DNA of 64,000 nt, taken from Gilliamella sp. ESL0441. GTDB taxonomy: Bacteria; Pseudomonadota; Gammaproteobacteria; Enterobacterales; Orbaceae. Below the pieces are notes generated by a model. The model worked only from the letters and a program-made list of their open reading frames with translations. It searched no databases and had not been told where the DNA came from. Below, piece after piece: positions 30,108 through 40,015 of this stretch (the first letter of the stretch is position 1; every line of letters begins with the position of its first letter). The stretch is from assembly GCF_019469185.1 (NCBI RefSeq), contig NZ_CP048264.1:62001-126000 (forward strand), in the 5' to 3' direction. The position numbers and the translations under genes were made by a program.

Positions 30108-32915
30108 CTAGGCGAAATGTCTAACTTCACCCTTACCATGAATGTTTTCTTCACAGCGTTTACATAAGTGTGTTGTTGGTTCATTATCAATGGTGTAATG
30201 CCAACAGCGAGGACACTTATCACCTTGCGCTTTAGTGAGCTCGATTTTAAGACCGGCTATATCACTTTGTACTGCCTGTTGTGGCGCACTGTCTAGTGGT
30301 TTCACGCTGGCTTGTGACGTGAGTAGTACAAAGCGTAATTCGTTCTCTAATTTAGCGAGTGCTGTGGCAATCTGATCGTCTGCATAAAGGGTAACAGCGG
30401 CTTCAAGAGAACCACCAATCACTTTATCGTTACGACCTTGTTCTAGCACTTTGTTTACTTCGCTACGAATTGCTAGAATTTGCGCCCAATACTCACTATT
30501 TAATGTTTCATTATCGGATAAACTAAATAGTTCGTTATACCATTCATCTTCAAATACAAATTCTGATTTTTCGGCTGAAGGTAAATATTGCCAAATTTCA
30601 TCAGCGGTAAAAGATAGTACCGGCGCTATCCAACGTACCATTGCTTGAGCAATATGATATAAGGCAGTTTGGCAACTATGACGAGCAACGCTATCACTTT
30701 TGGCGGTGTACTGACGATCTTTAATAATATCTAAATAGAATGATCCCATTTCAATTGAACAGAATTGCATAATACGTTGTACGACTTTATGGAAATCATA
30801 GCTTTCGTAAGCTTGGATAATTTGATCTTGTGCCTCTTTTGCCATGCTGACCGCCCAGCGATCCAGTACCACCATATCTTCAGGTTTGATCATGTCTTTA
30901 GCTGGATCAAAGCCGTTTAAGTTAGCCAGTAAAAAGCGAGCTGTATTACGAATACGACGGTAACTATCCGCTGAACGTTTGATGATTTCGTCAGAATAGC
31001 TCATTTCACCCGAATAATCGGTCGAAGCAATCCATAGACGTAGAATATCCGCTCCAAGTTTACCCATAACTTCTTGTGGGGTAACGATATTGCCTAACGA
31101 TTTAGACATTTTTCGACCTTGACCGTCAACCACAAAACCATGCGTTAACACTTGCTTATAAGGGGCTTTGTTATCAATCGCTGTTGATAGCATTAATGAT
31201 GACATAAACCAACCACGATGTTGATCTGAACCTTCTAAATACATGTCAGCTTCGTGCCCTTCAAACTCAGGGCGTACACCGACTACCGAAAAGAAAGTTG
31301 ATCCTGAATCAAACCAGACATCAAGGGTATCTGGCACTTTGCGATAATCGTCTGCATCGGGGCCAAGCAAATCTTTGATATCTGCATCCCACCAAGCTTG
31401 GATACCGTGTTGTTCAACTAATTTAGCGACTTTTTCAACCAGTGCTAGGGTATCGGGGTGTAGCTCTTCGGTCTCTTTGTGGACAAATAACGTCATCGGT
31501 ACGCCCCATGTGCGTTGACGAGAGATACACCAGTCAGGGCGATTAGCAACCATTGTTTCAATTCGTGCTTGTCCCCAATCCGGAATCCAGCGAACTTGTT
31601 TAATTTCTTGTAATGATTGGGCACGTAAACCTTGTTTATCCATGCTAATAAACCATTGCGGTGTTGCACGATAAATAACCGGTGTTTTGTGACGCCAACA
31701 ACATGGATAGCTATGTTCAATATTTTCAAAATGAAGTAGCGCATTGTGGTCTTTTAATATGTCGATCACAACTTTATTCGCTTTAAATACAAATAAGCCA
31801 TCTAAACCTGCACCTGTGCCCGGTAAATAGCACCCATTGCCACCAACAGGGTTAGCAACTTCAAGCCCATATTTTTGACCAACTAAAAAGTCTTCCGCAC
31901 CATGACCGGGCGCAGTGTGCACCGCACCGGTACCCGCATCAACCGTAACGTGTTCACCAAGTACAATGGGTTCATCAAAATCAAGGAAAGGGTGCTTAAA
32001 GCGTAATAGCTCAAGCGCATCACCTTTACAGCTGCCAAGAATTTTCCATTCTGAAATTTCGGCACGTTTCATGACGGATTCGACCAGATCAGTGGCTAAA
32101 ATTAAGCATTCTTTATCGTTTATTTGTACCAGTTGATATTCAAACTCAGCATTTAAGGCAATACCTCGGCTAGCGGGTAATGTCCAAGGTGTTGTCGTCC
32201 AAATCACGGCATAAATAGTTAAATCGGTATGAACGCCAAATTTACTCGCAACAGCTTGGTTATCTACCGCTTTAAATTTTACATCTATAGCGGGTGAAGA
32301 TTTATCATAATATTCTACTTCTGCTTCTGCTAACGAAGACATACAATCTGTACACCAGTAAACAGGTTTTGCCCCTTTGACTAAATGCCCGTTTTTGATG
32401 ACTTTGCCTAACGCTCGAATAATATTCGCTTCCGTATCGTAATTCATTGTGCGGTAGGGATTTTGCCAATCACCCAATACACCCATACGTATAAAATCAG
32501 CTTTTTGTAGTTCAACTTGAGAAGCAGCATAGTCACGACAAATTTGACGAAACTCAGCCGGTGTCACTTTTACGCCTGGTTTGCCAACTTGTTCTTCAAC
32601 TTTTTGTTCGATTGGCAGACCATGACAGTCCCACCCTGGAATATATGGGGAATCATAACCGCTTAAACCTTTTGATTTAATGATAATATCTTTGATAATT
32701 TTATTAACTGCATGACCAATATGAAGTTTGCCGTTTGCATAAGGAGGGCCATCATGCAAAATAAAGGCTTTTTTCCCTTTTTTTACTTGGCGGATTTTGC
32801 GATAAAGTTCTTTATCGTACCAGTTTTGCAACATCGCCGGTTCACGTTTGGCAAGATCACCTCGCATTGGGAAACCGGTTTCCGGTAAATTCAATGTATT
32901 TTTATAATCTGTCAT
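30108..32915 (-). CDS. ileS: Isoleucyl-tRNA synthetase
   Basis: Class I synthetase of 935 residues. HIGH motif in [16 protein letters not shown] near residue 65, editing domain ([32 protein letters not shown]), tRNA-end block [17 protein letters not shown] motif ([10 protein letters not shown]) near residue 604, and the C-terminal zinc knuckle CPRCWHY...CKRCEENI. Its place between ribF and lspA is the E. coli order. Confidence 0.98.
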   Translation of the reverse strand: MTDYKNTLNLPETGFPMRGDLAKREPAMLQNWYDKELYRKIRQVKKGKKAFILHDGPPYANGKLHIGHAVNKIIKDIIIKSKGLSGYDSPYIPGWDCHGLPIEQKVEEQVGKPGVKVTPAEFRQICRDYAASQVELQKADFIRMGVLGDWQNPYRTMNYDTEANIIRALGKVIKNGHLVKGAKPVYWCTDCMSSLAEAEVEYYDKSSPAIDVKFKAVDNQAVASKFGVHTDLTIYAVIWTTTPWTLPASRGIALNAEFEYQLVQINDKECLILATDLVESVMKRAEISEWKILGSCKGDALELLRFKHPFLDFDEPIVLGEHVTVDAGTGAVHTAPGHGAEDFLVGQKYGLEVANPVGGNGCYLPGTGAGLDGLFVFKANKVVIDILKDHNALLHFENIEHSYPCCWRHKTPVIYRATPQWFISMDKQGLRAQSLQEIKQVRWIPDWGQARIETMVANRPDWCISRQRTWGVPMTLFVHKETEELHPDTLALVEKVAKLVEQHGIQAWWDADIKDLLGPDADDYRKVPDTLDVWFDSGSTFFSVVGVRPEFEGHEADMYLEGSDQHRGWFMSSLMLSTAIDNKAPYKQVLTHGFVVDGQGRKMSKSLGNIVTPQEVMGKLGADILRLWIASTDYSGEMSYSDEIIKRSADSYRRIRNTARFLLANLNGFDPAKDMIKPEDMVVLDRWAVSMAKEAQDQIIQAYESYDFHKVVQRIMQFCSIEMGSFYLDIIKDRQYTAKSDSVARHSCQTALYHIAQAMVRWIAPVLSFTADEIWQYLPSAEKSEFVFEDEWYNELFSLSDNETLNSEYWAQILAIRSEVNKVLEQGRNDKVIGGSLEAAVTLYADDQIATALAKLENELRFVLLTSQASVKPLDSAPQQAVQSDIAGLKIELTKAQGDKCPRCWHYTIDNEPTTHLCKRCEENIHGKGEVRHFA

Positions 32916-32953
32916 GCTGATTTATTCCAGTTAATTTTGTTGATACTACTTTC

Positions 32954-33892
32954 TTAATTGGTTAATTGTGCACTGATCTTTTTCGCAGTGCAAACATCTT
33001 GTGTAATTTGTTCTTTTAACGCTGTTATAGAGTCAAATTTTTTCTCGTCTCGTAATTTTTCGAGGAAGGTTACGTCTAAATATTGTCCATAAATATCACC
33101 CGAAAAGTCAAATAGATTCACTTCTAAAATGGCTTTTTTTCCTTGAATAGTTGGTCTTATACCAATATTAGCAATGCCATAATAAGATTGTTGGCTACAA
33201 CAATTTTTGACGTTAACTAAATAGACACCGTGTAAGGCTGGTTTTTTGCGGTATAGTAGAATATTTGCCGTAGGAAAACCTAATTGCCTTGCTAATGCAT
33301 TGCCATGAATAACACGCCCTTGAATGCTATACGGACGCCCTAATAGGCAACGTGCTAATTCAAAATCATTGTTGAGTAAAGCTTTACGCACCGCGGTACT
33401 ACTAATTCGTAACTGATTCCAAACGTAGGTTGGCATGCTTTCGACAGTAAAATCATTTTTTTGTGCATAATGTTCAAGAAGATGAATATCCCCTTTACGT
33501 TCAAACCCAAACCGAAAATCATCACCAATAATAATATATTTGGCCCGTAACTGATTTATCAACCACGCTTGAATAAAGTCATCAGCAGACATTTTGGCAA
33601 AGGTTTGAGTAAACGGAACAGCAATAATATAGTCGATACCGAGTTTTTCAATAAAAATCACTTTTTCTTGAAATGAGGTTAATCGGGAAGGGGCATTTTC
33701 CGAACAAAAAAACTCTAACGGTTGCGGTTCAAATAGCATAACCACGGTTGGTAGATTTAATTTTTTACCTTGGGTGATTAAATGGTTAATTAATTGCTGA
33801 TGTCCTAAATGTACGCCATCAAAATTGCCCAATGTCAGTACGCACTGGGAAAATTGATTTTTTAAATTAGCAATACCGCGAATGATCTTCAT
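32954..33892 (-). CDS. ribF: Bifunctional riboflavin kinase / FAD synthetase
   Basis: Makes FMN from riboflavin and then FAD. The N-terminal adenylyltransferase half has TLGNFDGVHLGHQQLI and IIGDDFRFGFERKGD. The C-terminal kinase half has GRVIHGNALARQLGFPTANI, YYGIANIGIRPT and FDFSGDIYGQYLDVTFL. 312 residues, close to E. coli RibF (313). It is first in ribF-ileS-lspA-ispH, with 38 bases to ileS. Confidence 0.96.
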   Translation of the reverse strand: MKIIRGIANLKNQFSQCVLTLGNFDGVHLGHQQLINHLITQGKKLNLPTVVMLFEPQPLEFFCSENAPSRLTSFQEKVIFIEKLGIDYIIAVPFTQTFAKMSADDFIQAWLINQLRAKYIIIGDDFRFGFERKGDIHLLEHYAQKNDFTVESMPTYVWNQLRISSTAVRKALLNNDFELARCLLGRPYSIQGRVIHGNALARQLGFPTANILLYRKKPALHGVYLVNVKNCCSQQSYYGIANIGIRPTIQGKKAILEVNLFDFSGDIYGQYLDVTFLEKLRDEKKFDSITALKEQITQDVCTAKKISAQLTN

Positions 33893-34091
33893 GAAAATGT
33901 GTTATTTAACTGTGTAATTTAACTCAAGTAGCCGAGAATTATACCAATCTTTCTTGAAGATGCACGTAATATAAAGCTGATTTTCGGTTGTTTTGTATTT
34001 GAGTTTTAGGTTTTGATTATTGTTAAATATTCAATTCCCATACGATTGTTACAAAAATCCGCTGAATTTAGGTTTACGTCAATTTTGATTG

Positions 34092-34604
34092 TTACCAAAA
34101 AATCCGACAATAAGCCAGCTCATTTGCCCGTTTTTTATATTCAGCTTGTTGCGCTTTAGGAATAAAAAAACGGTTTTTTTCTATCTCTTCGCACTCTTTT
34201 ACATCACGTTTAATTTGTTCTGCTTCTTCTTTTGAAATTCGAAAGAAAACTGTATTAAATATACCGATTTTTGAATAGTTATCACCATGAAAAGTCACTC
34301 TGTTTTCTAAACCAAAATTTCTTTCTGATGGATAAGCGAGTCCATCGAAATTGTCTTGGGGTTTTGTGACTTTTCGCATCGCAATGGTTTGATCATTACC
34401 ATAAACATAGTTTTCATTGATAAAGTAATTATCCCCTTGTTTACTTATTTCAACAAGATTGGCATAGGTTGCAGTATATTTAAAATCGGGACCACCTTCT
34501 ACCCAAAAACCAATAAATTTATCGTTATTATTAGAATTATTAGACTCCTGTTCAGAGCATGCTGTTATCAATAATATCATAAAAATGAGTGATAAAAATT
34601 TCAT
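34092..34604 (-). CDS. Small lipoprotein of unknown function
   Basis: A 170-residue protein that I do not recognise. The N-terminus MKFLSLIFMILLITACSEQ is a lipoprotein signal with lipobox ITAC and acylated Cys16. Serine at +2 suggests outer-membrane sorting by the usual rule. An Asn-rich linker follows, then a compact domain with DKFIGFWVEGG and YINEN-like strands that recalls lipocalin-like or META-like small beta domains, but I cannot place it. The end is charged (EEAEQIKRDVKECEEIEKNR). It is 14 bases downstream of folE on the same strand, so probably co-transcribed. Confidence 0.7.
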   Translation of the reverse strand: MKFLSLIFMILLITACSEQESNNSNNNDKFIGFWVEGGPDFKYTATYANLVEISKQGDNYFINENYVYGNDQTIAMRKVTKPQDNFDGLAYPSERNFGLENRVTFHGDNYSKIGIFNTVFFRISKEEAEQIKRDVKECEEIEKNRFFIPKAQQAEYKKRANELAYCRIFW

Positions 34605-34618
34605 TGAATATCCTTATA

Positions 34619-35278
34619 TTAATAGTGATGTAATGCTCTTAAAAATTCTTGTCTGGTACTTGGATTGGTTTTAAATCCGCCACCCAGTGCGGTCGTGGTT
34701 GTCATACTGCTTGAATCTTTAATGCCTCTGGCTTTCACACAATAGTGAGTCGCATCGATTGAGACCGCCACATTTACCGTGCCAAGTAAGGTTTGAAGGG
34801 CAACAAGTATTTGTTGAGTTAATCTTTCTTGTACTTGTGGTCGCTGTGAAAAAAATTCAACAATTCGATTAATTTTGGATAAGCCAATAACTTTATCTTT
34901 AGGGATATAAGAGACGGTGGCTTTGCCGTCAATGGTGACAAAATGGTGTTCGCATACACTGGTTAAGGTAATATCACGAACGGTGATCATCTCGTCGACT
35001 TGCATTTTATTTTCAATGAGCGTGATTTTGGGAAAATTTTCATAATAGAGCCCAGAAAAAATCTCATCAACATACATTTTAGAGACACGATGTGGTGTTT
35101 CGGCAAGACTGTCATCAGTAAGATCCAACTCCATTAATTTCATGATCTCACGAAAATGTTCTTCGATTTTTGCCTTGCGCTCACTATTATCCATTGCTAA
35201 ACGACAAGAAGGGGTTTCAAGATTTTTAGCTGCCAGTGCATCTTTAACTTTTTGTGCAGCAAGACTTAACTGTGTCAT
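34619..35278 (-). CDS. folE: GTP cyclohydrolase I
   Basis: Opens the folate pathway by converting GTP to dihydroneopterin triphosphate. The 219 residues (E. coli FolE 222) include [20 protein letters not shown] with zinc ligands Cys and His, [26 protein letters not shown], and the third zinc ligand in [15 protein letters not shown]. The end LRALHHY is typical. The start ATG at 35278 overlaps no other gene. A lipoprotein gene follows closely. Confidence 0.97.
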   Translation of the reverse strand: MTQLSLAAQKVKDALAAKNLETPSCRLAMDNSERKAKIEEHFREIMKLMELDLTDDSLAETPHRVSKMYVDEIFSGLYYENFPKITLIENKMQVDEMITVRDITLTSVCEHHFVTIDGKATVSYIPKDKVIGLSKINRIVEFFSQRPQVQERLTQQILVALQTLLGTVNVAVSIDATHYCVKARGIKDSSSMTTTTALGGGFKTNPSTRQEFLRALHHY

Positions 35279-35481
35279 TAATCGTATACTCAGGTTAAAA
35301 AAGATACAGTATTATATAATACTCATTTTGCAATATACAGTTTTTTAAGTTAAAACTTTCTATTAAAACATTGTGTAAATATGAAAGATTTTTACATTTT
35401 ATTGTTGTAGATAATAAGAATATTGTTGTTAATTGGGGTATACTGTTAACCATTATAGCGAATAACCTTTGGGTAATACTA

Positions 35482-38256
35482 ATGCCAAATAAAACACCAA
35501 TTATCCTGATTGATGGATCTTCTTATCTCTATCGTGCTTTTTTTGCATGTCCGCCGTTAACCAATGCCAAAGGTGAGCCAACAGGGGCTATTTTTGGTGT
35601 CATCAATATGATCCGTAGTCTGATTAATCAGTACAATCCGACACATATTGCTGTTGTTTTCGATGCTAAAGGCGGCTCTTTCCGTAACGAAATCTATAGT
35701 GAGTATAAAGCCACACGTGAGGCAATGCCGGAAAATCTTCGTCCGCAAATTGAACCAATTCACACTATTTTAAAAGCTATGGGGCTACCTTTACTCTGTA
35801 TTGAAGGTGTGGAAGCGGATGATGTGATTGGTACACTGGCAAGGCAGGCTGAAAAAGAGAATCTGGACGTTTTAATCAGTACCGGTGATAAAGATATGGC
35901 ACAGCTTGTCAGTGATAAAATTACCCTGATTAATACCATGAATAATACGGTGCTTGATCCGAAAGGCGTGATGGAAAAATTTGGTGTGCCACCCGAAAAG
36001 ATTATTGATTATTTAGCATTAAGAGGCGATTCGTCTGACAATATCCCAGGGGTTCCGGGAGTAGGTGAAAAGACGGCCCAAAGTTTATTAACTGAATTTA
36101 ACAGTGTTAAAGATATCTATCAGCGTTTAGATGATATTGAAAAATTATCAATCCGTGGCGCAAAATCGTTAAAACAAAAATTGATTGATAATCAGAAAGA
36201 AGCCGAATTGTCTTATTTGCTGGCAACGATTAAAACCGATGTGCAATTAGATTTTACTAATGAACAGCTCATGTCGAGCGATATGGATGTTAATGCATTA
36301 AACGAATTATTTGCTTATTATGGCTTTCATCGTTGGCAAAAAGAGTTGATATCGGGCAGTTTTTTAAAAAATCAAAAAGCATCGGCGGTCAATGTGAACC
36401 AGAATATGCCGTTATTGGCGCAAGAACATTCATCTGCCAAAAATAAGCAGACCGATTATCAATGCATTTTGACTGATAAACAATTAGATCAGTGGGTAAC
36501 CAAATTATCCCAAAGTCAACAATTTGCCTTCGATACTGAAACGGATAATGTCGATCATGTGCATGCTAAATTAGTCGGGATTTCGCTCAGTATCACGCCG
36601 CATGAAGCTGCTTATATTCCACTTGCTCATCAATATCTTGGTGTTCCCGAGCAGTTACCGCTTGATAGCGTGTTGGCGAAATTAAAGCCTGTGCTAGAAA
36701 ATCCGAAGATTAAAAAAATCGCGCAAAATGCTAAATTTGATTACAGCGTACTGGCTAACTATGGTATTAAAGTACAAGGTATTGCCTTTGATACCATGCT
36801 TGAATCGTATGTACTAAATAGTACAGAAAGACACGATATGGATAGCATGGCTAGTCGTTATTTGAATCATAAAACCATCACTTATAATGAGCTAACCAAG
36901 CAGGATAAAAAACAAGTGACCATTGATGCTATTGATGTTGAAAAAACGACACAATACGCAGCAGAAGATGCAGATATCACGTTACAATTACATGAAAAAC
37001 TGTGGCCAGAGTTAGAAAAAGATTCAAAATTAACTAAACTGTTTACTGATATTGAAATGCCTTTAGCCATTGTGTTGGCTGAAATGGAAAGAACAGGGGT
37101 ATTGGTTGATGCTAAACAGTTAAATGATTATTCCCATGAACTTGCCAAACAGTTAGTGGCGACGGAGGCCGAACTTCAATCATTGGCTGGTGAAAAATTT
37201 AATCCTGCTTCGCCAAAGCAGATTCAAGCAATTTTATTTGATAAGCATCAATTGCCGGTGTTGAAAAAGACGCCAAAAGGCGATCCGTCAACCAGTGAAG
37301 ATGTGTTGAGTGAATTGGCTAATGAGTACGAATTACCGCGTATGATTCTATTTTATCGAGGACTGGCCAAGCTTAAAAATACTTATACAGATAAATTACC
37401 TTTAATGATTAGTCCTATCGATCATCGTATTCATACGAATTACAATCAAATTGGGACAGTAACAGGACGTTTATCTTCCAATGATCCTAATTTACAAAAT
37501 ATTCCGGTACGCAATGAAGAAGGGCGTCGAATCCGCCAGGCATTTATAGCACCAGAAGGGTATAAGATTATTTCTGCTGACTATTCACAAATTGAATTAC
37601 GCATCATGGCACATCTATCGCAAGATAAAAGTTTACTCAACGCCTTTGCCCATGACAAAGATATCCACCGAGTGACGGCGAGTGAAGTATTAAGTAAACC
37701 TGAATCAGATGTGACGTCGGAAGAACGTAGACGCGCTAAAGCGGTCAATTTTGGTTTGATTTATGGAATGAGTGCTTTTGGTTTATCAAAACAAATCAAT
37801 ATTCCTCGAAAAGAGGCGCAATTTTATATCGATCGCTATTTTGAACGTTATCCGGGGGTACAAACTTACATGGAAGAGACCCGTCAATTGGCAGCACAGC
37901 AAGGTTATGTCGAAACCTTATCTGGTCGACGTTTATATCTGCCTAAAATCACCTCGACTAACGGCATAGAAAAACGAGGAGCCGAACGAGCAGCAATTAA
38001 TGCGCCAATGCAAGGTACTGCGGCGGATATCATTAAAACTGCGATGATAAAAATGAGTGATTGGATTAACAACCAACCGTCTGGCAATATTAGAATGGTG
38101 ATGCAAGTACACGATGAATTAGTGTTTGAAGTCAAACAAGAATTGGTTGATAAGTACAGTGCGCAAATCAAATCCATTATGGAAAATTGTTATCAATTAT
38201 CTGTGCCATTAAAAGTCGATGTTGGCGTCGGTGATAATTGGGATGAAGCACACTAA
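35482..38256 (+). CDS. polA: DNA polymerase I
   Basis: Repair and Okazaki-processing polymerase with three domains. N-terminal 5'-3' exonuclease (ILIDGSSYLYRAFFA, EGVEADDVIGTLA, ISTGDKDMAQLV, GVPGVGEKTAQSLL). Proofreading 3'-5' exonuclease near residues 325-520 with FDTETDNVDHVHAKLVG and the other acidic motifs. Polymerase with RLSSNDPNLQNIPVR, ISADYSQIELRIMAHLS, RRAKAVNFGLIYGM and MQVHDELVFEV. The open frame starts 37 codons earlier, but ATG 35482 gives MPNKTPIILIDGS and 924 residues (E. coli 928). Confidence 0.97.
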   Translation: MPNKTPIILIDGSSYLYRAFFACPPLTNAKGEPTGAIFGVINMIRSLINQYNPTHIAVVFDAKGGSFRNEIYSEYKATREAMPENLRPQIEPIHTILKAMGLPLLCIEGVEADDVIGTLARQAEKENLDVLISTGDKDMAQLVSDKITLINTMNNTVLDPKGVMEKFGVPPEKIIDYLALRGDSSDNIPGVPGVGEKTAQSLLTEFNSVKDIYQRLDDIEKLSIRGAKSLKQKLIDNQKEAELSYLLATIKTDVQLDFTNEQLMSSDMDVNALNELFAYYGFHRWQKELISGSFLKNQKASAVNVNQNMPLLAQEHSSAKNKQTDYQCILTDKQLDQWVTKLSQSQQFAFDTETDNVDHVHAKLVGISLSITPHEAAYIPLAHQYLGVPEQLPLDSVLAKLKPVLENPKIKKIAQNAKFDYSVLANYGIKVQGIAFDTMLESYVLNSTERHDMDSMASRYLNHKTITYNELTKQDKKQVTIDAIDVEKTTQYAAEDADITLQLHEKLWPELEKDSKLTKLFTDIEMPLAIVLAEMERTGVLVDAKQLNDYSHELAKQLVATEAELQSLAGEKFNPASPKQIQAILFDKHQLPVLKKTPKGDPSTSEDVLSELANEYELPRMILFYRGLAKLKNTYTDKLPLMISPIDHRIHTNYNQIGTVTGRLSSNDPNLQNIPVRNEEGRRIRQAFIAPEGYKIISADYSQIELRIMAHLSQDKSLLNAFAHDKDIHRVTASEVLSKPESDVTSEERRRAKAVNFGLIYGMSAFGLSKQINIPRKEAQFYIDRYFERYPGVQTYMEETRQLAAQQGYVETLSGRRLYLPKITSTNGIEKRGAERAAINAPMQGTAADIIKTAMIKMSDWINNQPSGNIRMVMQVHDELVFEVKQELVDKYSAQIKSIMENCYQLSVPLKVDVGVGDNWDEAH

Positions 38257-38368
38257 TTTTTTATCAGCATTAGTAAATTATAAGATGTTTACGGTTTTAG
38301 ATTTAAATGCAAGCTTAAGCTTAAACATCTTGAAAATTTGTGATCGATTTTAAGGCGTGAATAGGCTA

Positions 38369-38396
38369 TTGCTCAAACCTTTTAGCGTGTTAGAAT
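38369..38396 (+). promoter_or_regulatory. Possible promoter in the polA-gltX gap
   Basis: -35 TTGCTC (38369-38374), a 16-base spacer and -10 TAGAAT (38391-38396). It could drive gltX or a short independent transcript ending at 38505. Upstream, AAGATGTTTA / TAAACATCTT (38282-38331) flank a long AT-rich loop and could form the polA transcript end. Confidence 0.45.
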
Positions 38397-38402
38397 AAGT
38401 AA

Positions 38403-38505
38403 CGAAACTGAATTTATATCAAAATGTTATTATTCTGGTTAGTTAGTTAACCGAATTGAATAAAAGAGCGCTGTTAACGCTTTTTTCGTTTACGTGCTCT
38501 TTTTT
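38403..38505 (+). ncRNA. Candidate small RNA or gltX leader downstream of polA
   Basis: From the predicted start near 38403 the sequence holds a small hairpin (GGTTA/TAACC, 38437-38452). It then reaches a 5' arm AAAAGAGCG (38462-38470) that can pair with either CGCTTTTTT (38478-38486, one G-U pair) or GCTCTTTT (38496-38503), each beside a T-run. In E. coli the small RNA Spot 42 occupies this same spot after polA, but I see no Spot 42 sequence similarity. The structure is seen; the RNA is inferred and could equally be an attenuator of gltX. Confidence 0.35.
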
Positions 38506-38525
38506 ATTATTATTAGGATTATTTC

Positions 38526-39956
38526 ATGAAAATTAAAACCCGTTTTGCACCAAGCCCAACCGGTTATTTACATGTTGGAGGAGCACGTACTGCGCTCTAT
38601 TCTTGGCTTTATACCCGTCATGCACAAGGTGCATTTGTCTTGCGTATTGAAGATACTGATCTAGAGCGTTCAACGCCAGAAGCCATTGAAGCGATCATGG
38701 AGGGAATGAATTGGTTAGAATTATCATGGGATGAAGGTCCTTATTTCCAAACTAAACGTTTTGATCGCTATAATCAAGTGATTGATGAAATGCTCGCTAG
38801 AGGAACAGCTTATCGTTGCTATTGCTCAAAAGAACGCTTAGAAAAACTGCGTGAAGAGCAGATGGCGAAAGGCGAAAAAGCCCGTTATGATGGTCATTGT
38901 CGTTGTGATGAAGTCCAAAAACAACATAACCACAGTGAACCGCATGTTGTCCGTTTTGCCAATCCGATTGACGGTGTTGTCGTATTTAACGATTTAATCC
39001 GTGGCCCTATTGAGATTGCCAATAAAGAGCTTGATGATTTAATTATTCGACGAACAGACGGTTCACCAACTTACAATTTTTGTGTTGTGGTGGATGATTG
39101 GGATATGGAAATTACGCATGTGATTCGTGGTGAAGATCATATCAATAATACACCTCGTCAGATTAATATTCTCAAAGCATTAGGTGCACCGCTTCCTGAA
39201 TATGGTCATGTATCCATGATTTTAGGGGATGACGGGCAAAAATTATCTAAACGTCATGGTGCGGTGAGTGTTATGCAATACCGTGATGATGGCTACTTAC
39301 CGGAAGCTTTACTCAATTATTTAGTACGCTTAGGCTGGTCACATGGTGATCAAGAGATATTCTCCGTGCCTGAAATGATTAGTTATTTTACATTAGATGC
39401 AGTAAGCAAATCAGCTAGTGCGTTTAATACTGAAAAATTATTGTGGTTAAATCATCATTATATTAATCATTTAGATGCTGATTATGTCGCTCAACATTTA
39501 GTTTGGCATATGAATCATCAAGGCTATGATTTAACACAAGGACCGGATTTAATCACAATTATTAAATTGTTTGGTGAACGTTGTAAAACACTTAAAGAAA
39601 TGGCGGAATCATGCCGTTATTGTTATCAAGATTTTGATGATTTTGATGCTGATGCCGCTAAAAAACATTTGCGCCCCGTAGCTAAAGAGCCGTTAGAACT
39701 CATCAAAGCTAAAATTGGTGCAATTGCTGATTTTGACTGGCAAATTGATAAAATTCATCATGCTATTGAAGCTACGGCGACTGAGCTTGATGTTGGAATG
39801 GGTAAAGTGGGGATGCCATTGCGTGTTGCAGTAACAGGAATTGGGCAATCGCCATCCGTGGATGCAACGGTATTTGCCATTGGCAAAAAACGAACATTAT
39901 CTAGAATTGATAAAGCATTAGCTTATATCGCACAGCGAGAACAGTCACCAGTGTAA
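38526..39956 (+). CDS. gltX: Glutamyl-tRNA synthetase
   Basis: Class I synthetase, 476 residues. HIGH-type motif [14 protein letters not shown] at residues 9-22, the zinc-binding CYCSKERL...CRC segment near residues 98-128, [32 protein letters not shown], and the KMSKS equivalent KLSKRHGA near residue 240. The C-terminal anticodon domain ends [20 protein letters not shown] precedes the start. A 9-base stem, ATTGCCGAG/CTCGGCAAT (39966-39988), follows the stop. Confidence 0.97.
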   Translation: MKIKTRFAPSPTGYLHVGGARTALYSWLYTRHAQGAFVLRIEDTDLERSTPEAIEAIMEGMNWLELSWDEGPYFQTKRFDRYNQVIDEMLARGTAYRCYCSKERLEKLREEQMAKGEKARYDGHCRCDEVQKQHNHSEPHVVRFANPIDGVVVFNDLIRGPIEIANKELDDLIIRRTDGSPTYNFCVVVDDWDMEITHVIRGEDHINNTPRQINILKALGAPLPEYGHVSMILGDDGQKLSKRHGAVSVMQYRDDGYLPEALLNYLVRLGWSHGDQEIFSVPEMISYFTLDAVSKSASAFNTEKLLWLNHHYINHLDADYVAQHLVWHMNHQGYDLTQGPDLITIIKLFGERCKTLKEMAESCRYCYQDFDDFDADAAKKHLRPVAKEPLELIKAKIGAIADFDWQIDKIHHAIEATATELDVGMGKVGMPLRVAVTGIGQSPSVDATVFAIGKKRTLSRIDKALAYIAQREQSPV

Positions 39957-39965
39957 TATTATTGC

Positions 39966-39988
39966 ATTGCCGAGCAACACTCGGCAAT
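39966..39988. other. Hairpin between gltX and ydbH
   Basis: ATTGCCGAG / CTCGGCAAT, a perfect 9-base stem with a 5-base loop and no T-run. It is possibly an mRNA 3'-end stabiliser with partial read-through. Confidence 0.5.
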
Positions 39989-40015
39989 AAACCTTGCTAA
40001 GTAGAGAGTTTATTT

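Noticed and set aside
35371..35481. 37-residue N-terminal extension of PolA
   Set aside because: Low-complexity, unlike any PolA; the internal ATG gives the expected N-terminus.
38403..38505. Spot 42 (spf) RNA by synteny
   Set aside because: Location fits but none of the Spot 42 sequence is recognisable, so only a generic candidate is reported.
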